Positions 49,729 through 60,604 of a DNA stretch of 64,000 nucleotides are shown in pieces (positions within the stretch are counted from its first letter, which is position 1; the number at the start of each line of letters is the position of its first letter). The DNA comes from Arcobacter acticola (GTDB lineage: Bacteria; Campylobacterota; Campylobacteria; Campylobacterales; Arcobacteraceae). The notes under the pieces are model-generated. The model worked only from the letters and a program-made list of their open reading frames with translations, was not told the origin of the DNA and did not search any database. The stretch covers positions 1,364,001 through 1,428,000 of the forward strand of contig NZ_CP042652.1 of assembly GCF_013177675.1 (NCBI RefSeq). The letters run 5' to 3'. The translations under genes were made by a program, and so were the position numbers.

Positions 49729-51198
49729 CCCTGATTATGCAATAGAAAAAGTGCATAGTTGATTATTTTAACATTTGAATTATAATTTTATAGTCTTGTT
49801 TTTGTTAATTTTTATTTAAAATTATCAGGTATATTTGAACGGCATTTGAGATTGTTTTACATTTTCAAACAAACCATCCATCCAAGCTCTTCTTTTTTGT
49901 GGTAATGATATTTTTAGAGTCTTTTTATTGGAATGTTCTGTTATCCAAGATCCTAATGCGAAGCAATAGGAACGTAGAGTTGAAAGCATCATATTTGAAT
50001 TAACAACTTGATGTTTAAATAGTGCCATAATATTGTATGCCATCATAATAAATCTAAAAGAAGCCTCTGTTGCATAAAAGTCTTTTAAACAGAAGTTATC
50101 TGCTCCGAAATCATACTTTAACTCTTTGATTCTATTTTCACAATCTGCTCTTGTATTATAAATATTATATATTTGATCTACTGGTAGCTCTATATTTGTT
50201 ACAAAGGCACTATATCTATATATTGGTTCATCAAATAGAAGTTTACCTCCTGATTTTGGATATTGTGATGTAAGTTTACGAACTATTATATATCTTCTTT
50301 CAATTCCATTTTCTGGTTTGAATTTTAATGATGCTACTTCAAGTCCATTTGTAATTTTAATCCATTGGGTAATATTTCCAATTGTATACTTTATATTCTC
50401 ATAGAATTTAACAGCAACAATATAATTTAAATTTCTATTTTCAAAGTATTCTAAAAATTTCTGAGAATAAAATCCACTATCTGCTCTTACTAGGCCTACT
50501 TTATGATCTTTTAAACAAATATCGAATGTTTCATCTAAAAAGTTTGAGTAGTTATTTAGGTCACTTGTATTGCCTGAACGCATCCATGCATTTGCAACCA
50601 TTTTTGTTTGTGATATAAAAGCTATAAGTGGATGATGAGAGTTTCTACCCATCTTTTTAGGATTGTAACCTTTTTTTGCTCCCTCTTGCTCTCCATATCT
50701 TGTTATTACTGTACTATCTAAATCTATAGTTAATGCACCCACATTAATTTGATTAAAAAATTTTTGTTGTAACATTGGAAATACTTCATTATTTTTCCCC
50801 ATATCAAATTTGTGAAAAAATCTACTATAAGTTGATTGACTAGGAAGCTTTTTTATATTAAATATATTTTGTAAGGTTGTATCATATCTAATCCAATCAG
50901 CATGAATATATCTACTCGCTCCTGTAAATATTGCTAACCAAAAACCTTGAATAATATCTATTGGATTATACCCAGCATTTGATCCAGGTTGTGGAAGATT
51001 TACTTCATATAAACTTTTAATTACATCAGTTTTATCTATAAAATCTTTAAGTAACTTCATACCACCAAATGGAGTTATTTTTTTATCTGAATACTCTATT
51101 TTTAGTTCACCCATTTGGTGTTCCTTTGAAATGTTTTATAAAGTTATATTCTATGGTACTTTTGGTTAGGTCTTTATTTTGCTATTGCATAATTCGGG
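49729..51198 (-). mobile_element. IS1380-family insertion sequence (second type), complete, 1470 bp
   Basis: The left end reads CCCTGATTATGCAATAG and the right end, read inward, CCCGAATTATGCAATAG (two mismatches in 17). TTTAA is duplicated at 49724-49728 and 51199-51203. The intact transposase and exact duplication indicate a recent insertion. It landed at the stop codon of the metallophosphoesterase gene. Confidence 0.88.
49825..51114 (-). CDS. IS1380-family DDE transposase (second type)
   Basis: A 429-residue transposase with catalytic residues in LTIDLDSTVITRYG (Asp), GLVRADSGFYSQKF (Asp) and NTRADCENRIKELKYDFG (Glu). It shows no frameshift. It is clearly different in sequence from the transposase at 24102, with different terminal repeats. 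Confidence 0.92.
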   Translation of the reverse strand: MGELKIEYSDKKITPFGGMKLLKDFIDKTDVIKSLYEVNLPQPGSNAGYNPIDIIQGFWLAIFTGASRYIHADWIRYDTTLQNIFNIKKLPSQSTYSRFFHKFDMGKNNEVFPMLQQKFFNQINVGALTIDLDSTVITRYGEQEGAKKGYNPKKMGRNSHHPLIAFISQTKMVANAWMRSGNTSDLNNYSNFLDETFDICLKDHKVGLVRADSGFYSQKFLEYFENRNLNYIVAVKFYENIKYTIGNITQWIKITNGLEVASLKFKPENGIERRYIIVRKLTSQYPKSGGKLLFDEPIYRYSAFVTNIELPVDQIYNIYNTRADCENRIKELKYDFGADNFCLKDFYATEASFRFIMMAYNIMALFKHQVVNSNMMLSTLRSYCFALGSWITEHSNKKTLKISLPQKRRAWMDGLFENVKQSQMPFKYT

Positions 51199-51199
51199 T

Positions 51200-52024
51200 T
51201 TAAATTTCAATACTTCTAATACTTACAAATTTACCATTTCCACTCTCATTAAAATACCCTAAAGGATTACAAATACAATGAACATCATGTTCTATGTATT
51301 CTAGTTCTTCATGGGTATGTCCAAATATCCAATATTTCATATTTCCATTTTTTAAATACTTTTCACCTTCAAAGCAGAAAAATACATTTGTTGGATTATT
51401 TTGGTAATTTATATTTATATGTTCATTTTTAGCTGAGGGATTAATATGAGTAATCATTACATCACACTCTTTATAAATACCTTCAATTTTTGGTCTTTCA
51501 ATTTCGTAAATATCATCAAAGTTATTAACACCATAAATAAACTCAGCATCATTCATAATATTTTTCCACATTACATTAGTTGATTTTCTAGTAAAGCTTT
51601 GTGATGGATATTGTCTTGCAAAATATCCATCATTATACCAACCATCACATCCGCCAAATTTAACACCATCTATTTCAACTATAAATCCATCTAAGCAATA
51701 CATTCCAGATTCACTATTGATTAGTTCTCTCATATTATTAACCCTTTCAAAAGAGTCTTTAAATAAAGATTTATTCTCTTTACCTAAAAGATAATAATCA
51801 TGGTTTCCTAAAACACAAATGATATTTTTATAGTATTGTTTTAAAATCTTTAATATTTTTATATTTTGAGTATTGTTATGACCAATGTCTCCTGCAATTA
51901 CTAAAACATCACCACAGTTTTTAAAATCAATAATTTGACTATAAAATTTAATTACATCGTCGTTCTTATATTTTCCATAAAAGTAATTATCAAAGTGAAC
52001 ATCGCTTAATATATCTATTTTCAT
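51200..52024 (-). CDS. Calcineurin-like metallophosphoesterase
   Basis: A 274-residue predicted phosphoesterase with the dimetal motifs MKIDILSDVHFD (Asp and His), VIAGDIGHNN, VLGNHDYYLLG, DVMITHINPSA and WIFGHTHEELEY. Substrate unknown. Its last codon and TAA lie within the TTTAA target duplicated by the IS1380 element, but the coding sequence is preserved; only the downstream region is displaced. It lies 122 bp downstream of the AbiEii-type toxin in the same direction, so a functional link is possible. Confidence 0.82.
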   Translation of the reverse strand: MKIDILSDVHFDNYFYGKYKNDDVIKFYSQIIDFKNCGDVLVIAGDIGHNNTQNIKILKILKQYYKNIICVLGNHDYYLLGKENKSLFKDSFERVNNMRELINSESGMYCLDGFIVEIDGVKFGGCDGWYNDGYFARQYPSQSFTRKSTNVMWKNIMNDAEFIYGVNNFDDIYEIERPKIEGIYKECDVMITHINPSAKNEHININYQNNPTNVFFCFEGEKYLKNGNMKYWIFGHTHEELEYIEHDVHCICNPLGYFNESGNGKFVSIRSIEI

Positions 52025-52146
52025 TTTTTTATTCCTTTTTTAATCTATAACTTTTGAATATTTATTTTATTTATTTTTTTAAATTTTCTGTATTTAAATT
52101 ATGAATAAAGTTTATCTAGTAATACTTTATGGATATATTTCTCAAT

Positions 52147-52803
52147 TTATAATCTATACCATTCGTAAGATTTTGGATTTTTTACTAAAGTATTTATGCC
52201 TTCATCATTTGATCTTTTATAAAACTGTGTAATTGATTGTATTTTTTTGTATAGATCATCAACTTTGTATGTGATATTATTTTCTAAATAGTTATTTATG
52301 AAGTCATTTTCACTAATATGATTATTTGATAACACAAAATAAATATCAAATAAATCTCTATATTTTTTTCTATTCCAAAAAGCCATAGTTTTCATATAAA
52401 TTATAGTATCAAGTGCTGCAATCTTTAATTTTGAGTTTTTATAGTTGGTATATTTATCTTTTTCCCAAACTGAAATCTCAAACAGATTAAAAGGAGGTGT
52501 AAAAAACTCAACTTTTACTCCATCAAGCATAAACTGCATATAACTAATTTCTATATCTTCTCCATCATTAGTCACATAATCTTCCATTGTTACATCATGT
52601 TCTAATTTTTTGGCACCATAACTCTTCATAAAAGCTTCGATTTCTTCACAAGGTAATTCAAGTGATGCAAAATCTAAATCTTCTGATAATCTATGGTTTA
52701 TAATATGACTTAATGCCGTTCCACCTACAAATCTAAAATCATATTTTAGAAAGAAATCATCATTCATTATTAATTCTAGAGTATTTTTTGTTTTTTTAAG
52801 CAC
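52147..52803 (-). CDS. AbiEii/AbiGii-type nucleotidyltransferase toxin
   Basis: A 218-residue protein of the AbiEii nucleotidyltransferase family. The active site is FVGGTALSHIINHRLSEDLD (GG-S/T and D-x-D pattern, about residues 27-46), with a third Asp candidate in KVEFFTPP and the closing K-x-x-D pattern in RKKYRDLFDIYFVL. Members of the AbiE family modify tRNA or act in abortive infection and are paired with a regulator-antitoxin. Its start overlaps the stop of the XRE gene by one base, so the two are coupled. Confidence 0.82.
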   Translation of the reverse strand: MLKKTKNTLELIMNDDFFLKYDFRFVGGTALSHIINHRLSEDLDFASLELPCEEIEAFMKSYGAKKLEHDVTMEDYVTNDGEDIEISYMQFMLDGVKVEFFTPPFNLFEISVWEKDKYTNYKNSKLKIAALDTIIYMKTMAFWNRKKYRDLFDIYFVLSNNHISENDFINNYLENNITYKVDDLYKKIQSITQFYKRSNDEGINTLVKNPKSYEWYRL

Positions 52804-53378
52804 TATTGTTTCCTTATAAGATATTTAACATGTTGATTAAAAGATTTTAATAGATTTATATCTTTTTGTTTAACTATATATGGTTTTATTCTTTCTATAC
52901 CAAAATATTTAATAAGTAACATTAATCTTTTTTTATCCCAAGCAGAAAGAATAATATTTATAAAATTAGGAATTTCATATATATGACCATTTTCAACACT
53001 ATAAAATAATTCTTCACCAAACAGTTCTTTATCTAAGATTATTTGTTTTTGTTCTATTTTAATTATGGGGTTTAAATATGAACTTTTAATTGTATTTTCA
53101 TTGTTAGCATTTTTATTACTTGAACTTCTCTCTTTTTGCTCATTAAACTCAAATCCATCTAAAAACTCTAAAAACAGTTCTTCTTTTTTTAGTTTTATTA
53201 AAATTTGAATAAAATTTTCAAATGAAATTTTTCCTTTTTGCTCAAAGTTTTTATATGTGGCATATTTAATCTCAATAAAGTTTGAAAACTCTTCTTGTGT
53301 CAAATGTAGGGCAATACGCTCTGCACGTATCTTTTTACTTGCAAGCTTGGAAATTTTGAGTATACTATTTGAAATCAT
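52803..53378 (-). CDS. XRE-family regulator, putative antitoxin of the AbiEii-type toxin
   Basis: A 191-residue protein with an N-terminal helix-turn-helix (IRAERIALHLTQEEFSNFIE; then YATYKNFEQKGKIS) and a C-terminal region (about 105-190) of unknown fold, joined by an Asn/Ser-rich linker. Placed immediately before the nucleotidyltransferase, it probably represses the pair and neutralises the toxin. It does not look like the classic AbiEi winged-helix antitoxin. Confidence 0.72.
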   Translation of the reverse strand: MISNSILKISKLASKKIRAERIALHLTQEEFSNFIEIKYATYKNFEQKGKISFENFIQILIKLKKEELFLEFLDGFEFNEQKERSSSNKNANNENTIKSSYLNPIIKIEQKQIILDKELFGEELFYSVENGHIYEIPNFINIILSAWDKKRLMLLIKYFGIERIKPYIVKQKDINLLKSFNQHVKYLIRKQ

Positions 53379-53594
53379 AAAGTAAAACCTTAAATATTTA
53401 TTTTAATTGATGTTATTATAACAATTAAATACTAAATAATCTCTTGTATACTAATTAAATGATATTATTTAATCAATTACAATTATTTATTAAGTTTTAT
53501 TATTCTTTGAAACTCTAAATAGTTATTGAATTATAGAAGAATTCTTTAAGTTATAAAGCTATTAAAACTTTTACTCTAAAGTTCTAATATCATA

Positions 53595-53704
53595 AGTTCG
53601 TTCTTTAGTTCATAAAAATAAATATTTTCTAAATCAAAATATTATATAGATACTATCTTATAGTGTTTGTAAAGAAATATTTTAGTTCATTTCTTAGTTC
53701 GTAA
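53595..53704 (+). promoter_or_regulatory. Two 21-bp direct repeats upstream of the Fic gene
   Basis: AGTTCGTTCTTTAGTTCATAA at 53595-53615 (21 bp, of which 17 match) and the copy at 53684-53704, starting 89 bp apart. Each contains two AGTTC half-sites 12 bp apart. They lie 57-166 bp before the Fic start in an otherwise gene-free 382-bp gap and may be operator sites. Confidence 0.5.
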
Positions 53705-53760
53705 GATTGTTTATTTTAGAAAAATAAGCTATACTTTTATTAAATAAAAAAGGATTAGAA

Positions 53761-54963
53761 ATGGACTTTACTCCAATTATCCCTACAGAGCTTTCATCTG
53801 GAAATATAATACAAGAACTTTTGGTTTTATCAGAAGAAGTTGTTGTAAAAAGTGCAATGCTTGAAGCAAATTACAATCCTATTGTAATAAGTGCCATTAG
53901 AGATATGTTAAGAAATGTTAATAGCTATTATTCTAATCAAATTGAAGCTGAAGGTACTCATCCTATTGATACTGAAAAAGCAATGAGAAAAGAGTATTCA
54001 CTTGATGATAAAGAAAGAAAATTGCAAATGCTTTCAGTGGCTCATGTAAAAACACAAGAATCATTAGAAAAATCAATTACACAAGGAACTAATCCACTAT
54101 CAAAAAATTTTATAAAAGATATTCATAAAATATTTTATTCTCAAGAATCAATGGATAATTTTTTAACTGTATCAAATGAAACAAGAACTGTAAATATGAT
54201 TCCAGGTGAATTAAGAAATGATAATGTAAAAGTTGCAAATCATATTGCACCTTCATATGATGAAGTTGAACATTTGATGAATCAATTTGAATCACTATAT
54301 AAACTATATCCATATATGACAATTAGTCAAAAACTTATTTATGTATTATCCTCACACCATAGACTTGTGTGGATACATCCTTTTTTAGATGGAAATGGTA
54401 GAGTTTCAAGACTTTTTCTAGATGCTTTTTTACATTCTATTGGAATTAGAGGTTATGGTTTGTGGAATATATCAAGGGGATTATCAAGAGATGTAAAAAA
54501 TTATAAAGCTAATTTAAATTATGCAGATATGATAAGACAAGGAAACCAAGATGGAAGAGGGTACCTATCAAATAGAGGATTAGAACAATTTGTAAGATTT
54601 ATGCTCAAAACTGCACTTGATCAAATAGAATATATGAGTACTTGCCTAAAACTTCATAGCTTATCTGAAAGAATAGAAAAATATTGCTACCGTGCAAATG
54701 CTTCTTTTTTAAGAATTAATCCTTTGCCTCAAGGAAGTGATAAACTATTTAAAGCTTTGCTTCTTAAAGGTGAAGTTCAAAGAGGTGAAGAAGTTCAAGA
54801 GATAATAGGTATGAAAAAAACATATAGCTCAAAACTTGTATCAGAATTACTTGATAGATATTATTTAGTATCAGATGGACCTAGAAAAGCATTAAGAATC
54901 AATTTTAATGCACATTTTGCATCACAACTGTTTCCTGAGTTGATGCCTCCTGAAAAGAGTTAG
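53761..54963 (+). CDS. Fic-domain protein (AMP-transferase family) with C-terminal winged helix
   Basis: A 400-residue Fic protein. The active-site loop HPFLDGNGRVSR (about residues 205-216) is complete. An N-terminal segment SNQIEAEGTHPID sits where class II Fic proteins carry the inhibitory (S/T)xxxE(G/N) helix; here Ala replaces the last G/N but Glu is kept. The C-terminal 100 residues look like a winged helix (VQEIIGMKKTYSSKLVSELL). Fic enzymes usually attach AMP to target proteins. It has its own long upstream region with repeats. Confidence 0.85.
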   Translation: MDFTPIIPTELSSGNIIQELLVLSEEVVVKSAMLEANYNPIVISAIRDMLRNVNSYYSNQIEAEGTHPIDTEKAMRKEYSLDDKERKLQMLSVAHVKTQESLEKSITQGTNPLSKNFIKDIHKIFYSQESMDNFLTVSNETRTVNMIPGELRNDNVKVANHIAPSYDEVEHLMNQFESLYKLYPYMTISQKLIYVLSSHHRLVWIHPFLDGNGRVSRLFLDAFLHSIGIRGYGLWNISRGLSRDVKNYKANLNYADMIRQGNQDGRGYLSNRGLEQFVRFMLKTALDQIEYMSTCLKLHSLSERIEKYCYRANASFLRINPLPQGSDKLFKALLLKGEVQRGEEVQEIIGMKKTYSSKLVSELLDRYYLVSDGPRKALRINFNAHFASQLFPELMPPEKS

Positions 54964-55251
54964 AATTTAATTAATAGGTTGAAAATTTTATTTTCTATTT
55001 GTATGTTATAGATTAGATAACTAAGATAACTGGATAAGTCCAGTTTTAGGGCTTTTAATAATACAAAATCTTAAATCATTACTTGGATAACTAGACTAAA
55101 TATTTTATAATACCCTCATTTTTACCGTGTTAAAAACCGTGTTATATTTTTATTTTATATTCTTAAAGTACTATATTATAGGACTTTAAAATACTAGTAT
55201 GCAAGGCTTATTGGTTTATCTACTAATAAAATTCTAAATTTTTAAAAAATC
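54964..55251. other. Gene-free gap after fic with a small hairpin
   Basis: AACTGGA-TAAG-TCCAGTT (55028-55045) is a compact 7-bp hairpin that may end fic transcription. A short direct repeat CCGTGTTA occurs twice near 55125-55143. Nothing else is visible. Confidence 0.4.
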
Positions 55252-55647
55252 TCAATAACAAAAATCATCCACCCACTCAAAAATAGGATTACTTAAATCA
55301 ATTGCATTTAGATTTGTTTCTTCATTTTTAAAATAAACCAAGGCTTTTACTATTTGTTTATTTTCAAGTTCTACTTTTATAAACTCTTTTAGATATAAAT
55401 CAGGATAAGCTTCTAAATCATCTAATCTATTTAGTATTATTTTTGAATTTGTTTTAAAAACTTCTCCTTTTATTTGATGATTTTTTTCACTTTTTATTAA
55501 AAAAGGATATCCATTTCCAATACATGGATACATTTGATATTTCTCACATGTAATTGCTGATGATACAAATATTGCATCATCTAAAAAGTATGAGTTTGAA
55601 AATCCTCTTTTTAATGTTCCATAAGTAAAGATATATGTCTCTTTCAT
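55252..55647 (-). CDS. Gamma-glutamylcyclotransferase-like (GGCT/AIG2) protein
   Basis: A 131-residue GGCT-fold protein. The substrate loop YIFTYGTLKRGFSNSYFL is at the start, FPCIGNGYPFL-like text follows (MYPCIGNGYPFLI), and the catalytic-type Glu is in LDDLEAYPDLYLKE. Such enzymes release 5-oxoproline from gamma-glutamyl amines or peptides; the exact substrate is unknown. The start is 2 bp after the phosphatase stop, so the two form an operon. Confidence 0.8.
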   Translation of the reverse strand: MKETYIFTYGTLKRGFSNSYFLDDAIFVSSAITCEKYQMYPCIGNGYPFLIKSEKNHQIKGEVFKTNSKIILNRLDDLEAYPDLYLKEFIKVELENKQIVKALVYFKNEETNLNAIDLSNPIFEWVDDFCY

Positions 55648-55648
55648 T

Positions 55649-56350
55649 TTAAACTCCTTCCATATTTTCTTGAGTAAATATTTTCATACTAGGAAACTCT
55701 AAAGCACATAGTCTTGGACTTGGTAATTTACTTTCATCTTTTTCATGATAACATCCCAAATCAATTGCAGCGCTATATTCATTTAGTACAGGTGTTGAAA
55801 AAATTGTATGCCCAAAAACATTGAATATCTCTTTATTATTTGAGTTTTTATATCTACTATAAAGTAAATGATTTTCAAACTCTTCAATATCATCTTTATC
55901 TTTACTATCTCTTTTATCCCATACTTTTCCAACAGCTGAGTGAGAAACAACCAAATATCTATTATCAGCTGTTTTATAGTCTTTATATTCAAGATATAAA
56001 GGAAGAGTTTTCATAAAATCATATTGTTTATAATACTCATCTTTACAAGTGTATGATTTTAAAGTTTGCTCACCTCCACAATTAAAAAGCCAATGTTTTG
56101 AATTTGATAAATCTTCATTCTCTTTTGAAGGAGCAAATTCTAGAAACATCTCTTCGTGATTACCTAATACGCAATCATAATTGTTATCCATAATGAATTT
56201 AACAACTTCACAAGAACTAGGTCCTCTATCAATTAAATCTCCCACAAAAACTATTTTAGAGTTCTCTTTATTTGGAAATTGATTTATTAAAGCTTTTAGA
56301 CTTTTGAAGCAACCATGGACATCACTTATTATATATATTTGATTTTGCAC
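55649..56350 (-). CDS. PPP-family serine/threonine phosphatase or ApaH-like hydrolase
   Basis: A 233-residue PPP-type metallophosphatase with IYIISDVHGCFKSLKALI (DxH), KIVFVGDLIDRGPSS (GDxxDRG), YDCVLGNHEEMFLEF (GNHE), VVSHSAVG and FNVFGHTIFSTPV. The family includes protein phosphatases (PrpA type) and Ap4A hydrolases; sequence alone does not decide. First gene of a two-gene operon with the GGCT-like protein. Confidence 0.85.
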   Translation of the reverse strand: MQNQIYIISDVHGCFKSLKALINQFPNKENSKIVFVGDLIDRGPSSCEVVKFIMDNNYDCVLGNHEEMFLEFAPSKENEDLSNSKHWLFNCGGEQTLKSYTCKDEYYKQYDFMKTLPLYLEYKDYKTADNRYLVVSHSAVGKVWDKRDSKDKDDIEEFENHLLYSRYKNSNNKEIFNVFGHTIFSTPVLNEYSAAIDLGCYHEKDESKLPSPRLCALEFPSMKIFTQENMEGV

Positions 56351-56775
56351 TGTAAAACCTTTGTAAATTTTTTGATTGTTTTTATAATTTTAATTTACTT
56401 AATAAAACAGAAAAATAATAGCAAAAATTTTGTTGAAAATATAGAGTAGGACTTTCTATGAATTTAAGTCAATAAAATATCTCTTATTTAAAAGTATTTA
56501 TTATACTTAAAGTCCCTTTTTATAGTATTTAAGACTAAAAAATTTTGTATTAATAAGATATTTATATCAATGAAAAAATCTCTTTAATTAGTTAAAAAGA
56601 ACTTAAAATTTCAAACAAATTAATTTTGAGCTGCCCCTAATTTTATCAAAATAAGAGTCATTTATAAATCTAAACTTAAAATGAGATGATTAAATAACTT
56701 ATTCACATCATTTATAATATGATTATAATAAACTATTGTTCAAAAATAAAAATTTATTTTAAACTAGGAAAAAAT
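56351..56775. other. Gene-free AT-rich gap between divergent phosphatase and sirtuin genes
   Basis: About 425 bp without a supported gene. No clear repeat, tRNA or strong promoter is visible. Confidence 0.4.
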
Positions 56776-57474
56776 ATGGCAAAAGTAATAATATTCAGCG
56801 GTGCAGGTATTAGTGCCGAATCAGGAATCTCAACTTTTAGAGATAGTGATGGTCTTTGGGAAAATCATAAAATAGAAGATGTTTGCATGAAAGGTTGTTT
56901 AGATACAAATAGAGATATGACTATTAAGTTTTATGACATGTTAAGAACTAAGCTAAAAGATAAAGAACCAAACCATGCTCATAAGATAGTAGCAAAATTA
57001 AAAAATAAATATCCAAATGAAATAGCTGTTGTTACTCAAAATGTTGATGATATGTTTGAAAAAGCTGGATGCAAAGATTTACTTCATGTTCATGGATTTC
57101 TAAAAGAATTAAGATGTGAAAATTGTAATCATGTTTTATATATCAATTATGAAGAACAATTTGCTAAATATGAAGATTGTCATAAGTGTAATAATAAATT
57201 AAGACCAAATATTGTTTTCTTTGGAGATGCTGCTCCTAAATATCAAGAATTTTATAAAGAGTTTGATGATTGTGAAATGTTTATAGTTATTGGAACAAGT
57301 GGAGCTGTTGTAAATACTGATATGTTTTTGAACCCTGATATAAAAATATCAATTTTAAATAATCTGGAGCCTAGTTTTTATATAAAGGAAGAAGTTTATA
57401 CAAAAGCTATATTTAAACCAGCATCAAAAGCTATTGATGAAATAGCCTTTGATATTGAAGAGTTTTTAAAATAA
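56776..57474 (+). CDS. cobB: Sir2-family NAD-dependent protein deacylase (CobB-like)
   Basis: A 232-residue sirtuin that removes acyl groups from lysines using NAD+. Signature motifs: FSGAGISAESGISTFRD, VVTQNVDDMFEKAG, LLHVHGFLKEL with the catalytic His, four zinc cysteines (CENC, CHKC), RPNIVFFGDAAP and VIGTSGAVVNTD. I start at ATG 56776, after TAGGAAAAAAT; the upstream ATG at 56719 would add 19 residues before the conserved GAG motif without a ribosome site. Confidence 0.9.
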   Translation: MAKVIIFSGAGISAESGISTFRDSDGLWENHKIEDVCMKGCLDTNRDMTIKFYDMLRTKLKDKEPNHAHKIVAKLKNKYPNEIAVVTQNVDDMFEKAGCKDLLHVHGFLKELRCENCNHVLYINYEEQFAKYEDCHKCNNKLRPNIVFFGDAAPKYQEFYKEFDDCEMFIVIGTSGAVVNTDMFLNPDIKISILNNLEPSFYIKEEVYTKAIFKPASKAIDEIAFDIEEFLK

Positions 57475-57479
57475 AAGAA

Positions 57480-59432
<1,953 letters not shown>

Positions 59433-59532
59433 TCATTATTCATTTTTTTCTTTTGAATTATACTTAATAGATTTAGTATAAAAGATAAATAAGTTATAAT
59501 TCTAATTTAAATTTAAGACAAGAAGAGATTAT

Positions 59533-59880
59533 ATGAGTTATTTAGATATTTGTATTATGGGTTGGAATTTAAACGCTTTAATGTTTGTTATTAACTTTTT
59601 AATAGCAATAAGAGTTATTTCAACACAAGATAGAAGTAAGCTTCAAGAAGAAAGTTTAGTTTTAAAAGAGTTAAAAGATGAATTGGAAAAATACTATCCT
59701 AATAGAACACTAACAACAATGATTACATATGTAGTGCCATTTACAGCATTTTTTAGAATGAATTATAAACTAGTAGAAATGTATTTCTTTTTCCAAAAAA
59801 ATACAGAAGCTAAGATGTTTGATTATATGGTATATAAATATACTTATGATATTCAAAAGGCTAAGAATAGCCAAGAATAA
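59533..59880 (+). CDS. Hypothetical protein, 115 residues
   Basis: A small protein with one N-terminal hydrophobic helix (NALMFVINFLIAIRVI) followed by a charged coiled-coil-like region and a second weakly hydrophobic stretch (ITYVVPFTAFFRM). Probably membrane-associated. Family not recognised. Start ATG follows AAGAAGAGATTAT. Confidence 0.6.
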   Translation: MSYLDICIMGWNLNALMFVINFLIAIRVISTQDRSKLQEESLVLKELKDELEKYYPNRTLTTMITYVVPFTAFFRMNYKLVEMYFFFQKNTEAKMFDYMVYKYTYDIQKAKNSQE

Positions 59881-59970
59881 GACTATAAAAGAAAATTAAA
59901 TTTTATGAAATGATATTTCTGAATTTGCACAGTTATTTTTACACTACCATATTTATCACACTTTTTATAA

Positions 59971-60450
59971 TCAAATTGAAATAAACATCCAGCCAGTTTT
60001 ATTTAATTTATTAAAGTTAAGTTCTTTATATATTTTTTCTAAATCTTTATTATCAGGTAAAAGAACTATATATTTTAAACCTATATTTTCTTGAATATTT
60101 TTTGCGATTGAAATAACTAATTCTATTAAATATTCTGATGTTTTTACATTGTCCAAATCTTCTAAAACTAAGCCTCTATATTTTTTACTTACAAATAAAA
60201 AATCAATTTGTAAAGCTGGAAAATCTTCTATTGAAGTTGAAGAGATAGAAATAAGACCTAAATTTTCATTATCTTTTTTTAATACATAAAGAACTGTTTT
60301 TGATTTTTTTACTCTTTTACAAATATCTTCGATAAAAAGTGTTTCTCTATGTTTTTGTTCAAATAAGTCTGAAAGTTCTAAAGATGCTATAATTTTTTTT
60401 GAAAGTTGATACTCAGTTGTGATACTATTGTATTTTTTAATTTCTATCAA
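59971..60450 (-). CDS. GNAT-family acetyltransferase, possible TacT-like toxin
   Basis: A 159-residue GNAT-fold protein. The acetyl-CoA region is IDFLFVSKKYRGLVLEDL followed by LVISIAKNIQENIGLKYIVLLP and YKELNFNKLNKTGWMF. The pyrophosphate loop R/Q-x-x-G-x-G/A is weak (KYRGLVLEDL). Length and layout fit TacT-type toxins that acetylate charged tRNAs. A 48-codon gene ends 7 bp upstream on the same strand, which is the usual antitoxin position. A plain metabolic acetyltransferase is also possible. Confidence 0.65.
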   Translation of the reverse strand: MIEIKKYNSITTEYQLSKKIIASLELSDLFEQKHRETLFIEDICKRVKKSKTVLYVLKKDNENLGLISISSTSIEDFPALQIDFLFVSKKYRGLVLEDLDNVKTSEYLIELVISIAKNIQENIGLKYIVLLPDNKDLEKIYKELNFNKLNKTGWMFISI

Positions 60451-60457
60451 GTTGATA

Positions 60458-60604
60458 CTATACTATATTATACTTTCTAGAGGTTGCTTTTTTGATTAGT
60501 TTATCATTTATTGGAGTATTTACTAATTTATCTCTTTCAGTACTTGAAAGCTTTTTAGGCGGAACAATAGTAATAACTTTATCGTTTTTAATTGATAATG
60601 CCAT
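60458..60604 (-). CDS. 48-residue small protein preceding the GNAT gene (candidate antitoxin)
   Basis: Starts ATG at 60604 after AAAAGAAAAGG and encodes MALSIKNDKVITIVPP, then a basic helix-forming tail (KKLSSTERDKLVNTPINDKL). The opening MALSIKNDKV resembles the start of some VapB-like antitoxins; the rest is not recognised. It ends 7 bp before the GNAT start, consistent with a two-gene antitoxin-toxin operon. Assignment is inference from position and size. Confidence 0.5.
   Translation of the reverse strand: MALSIKNDKVITIVPPKKLSSTERDKLVNTPINDKLIKKATSRKYNIV

Noticed and set aside
56719-56775. Upstream ATG as the sirtuin start
   Set aside because: It adds 19 residues unlike sirtuins and has no ribosome site; ATG 56776 follows TAGGAAAAAAT and begins just before the conserved motif.
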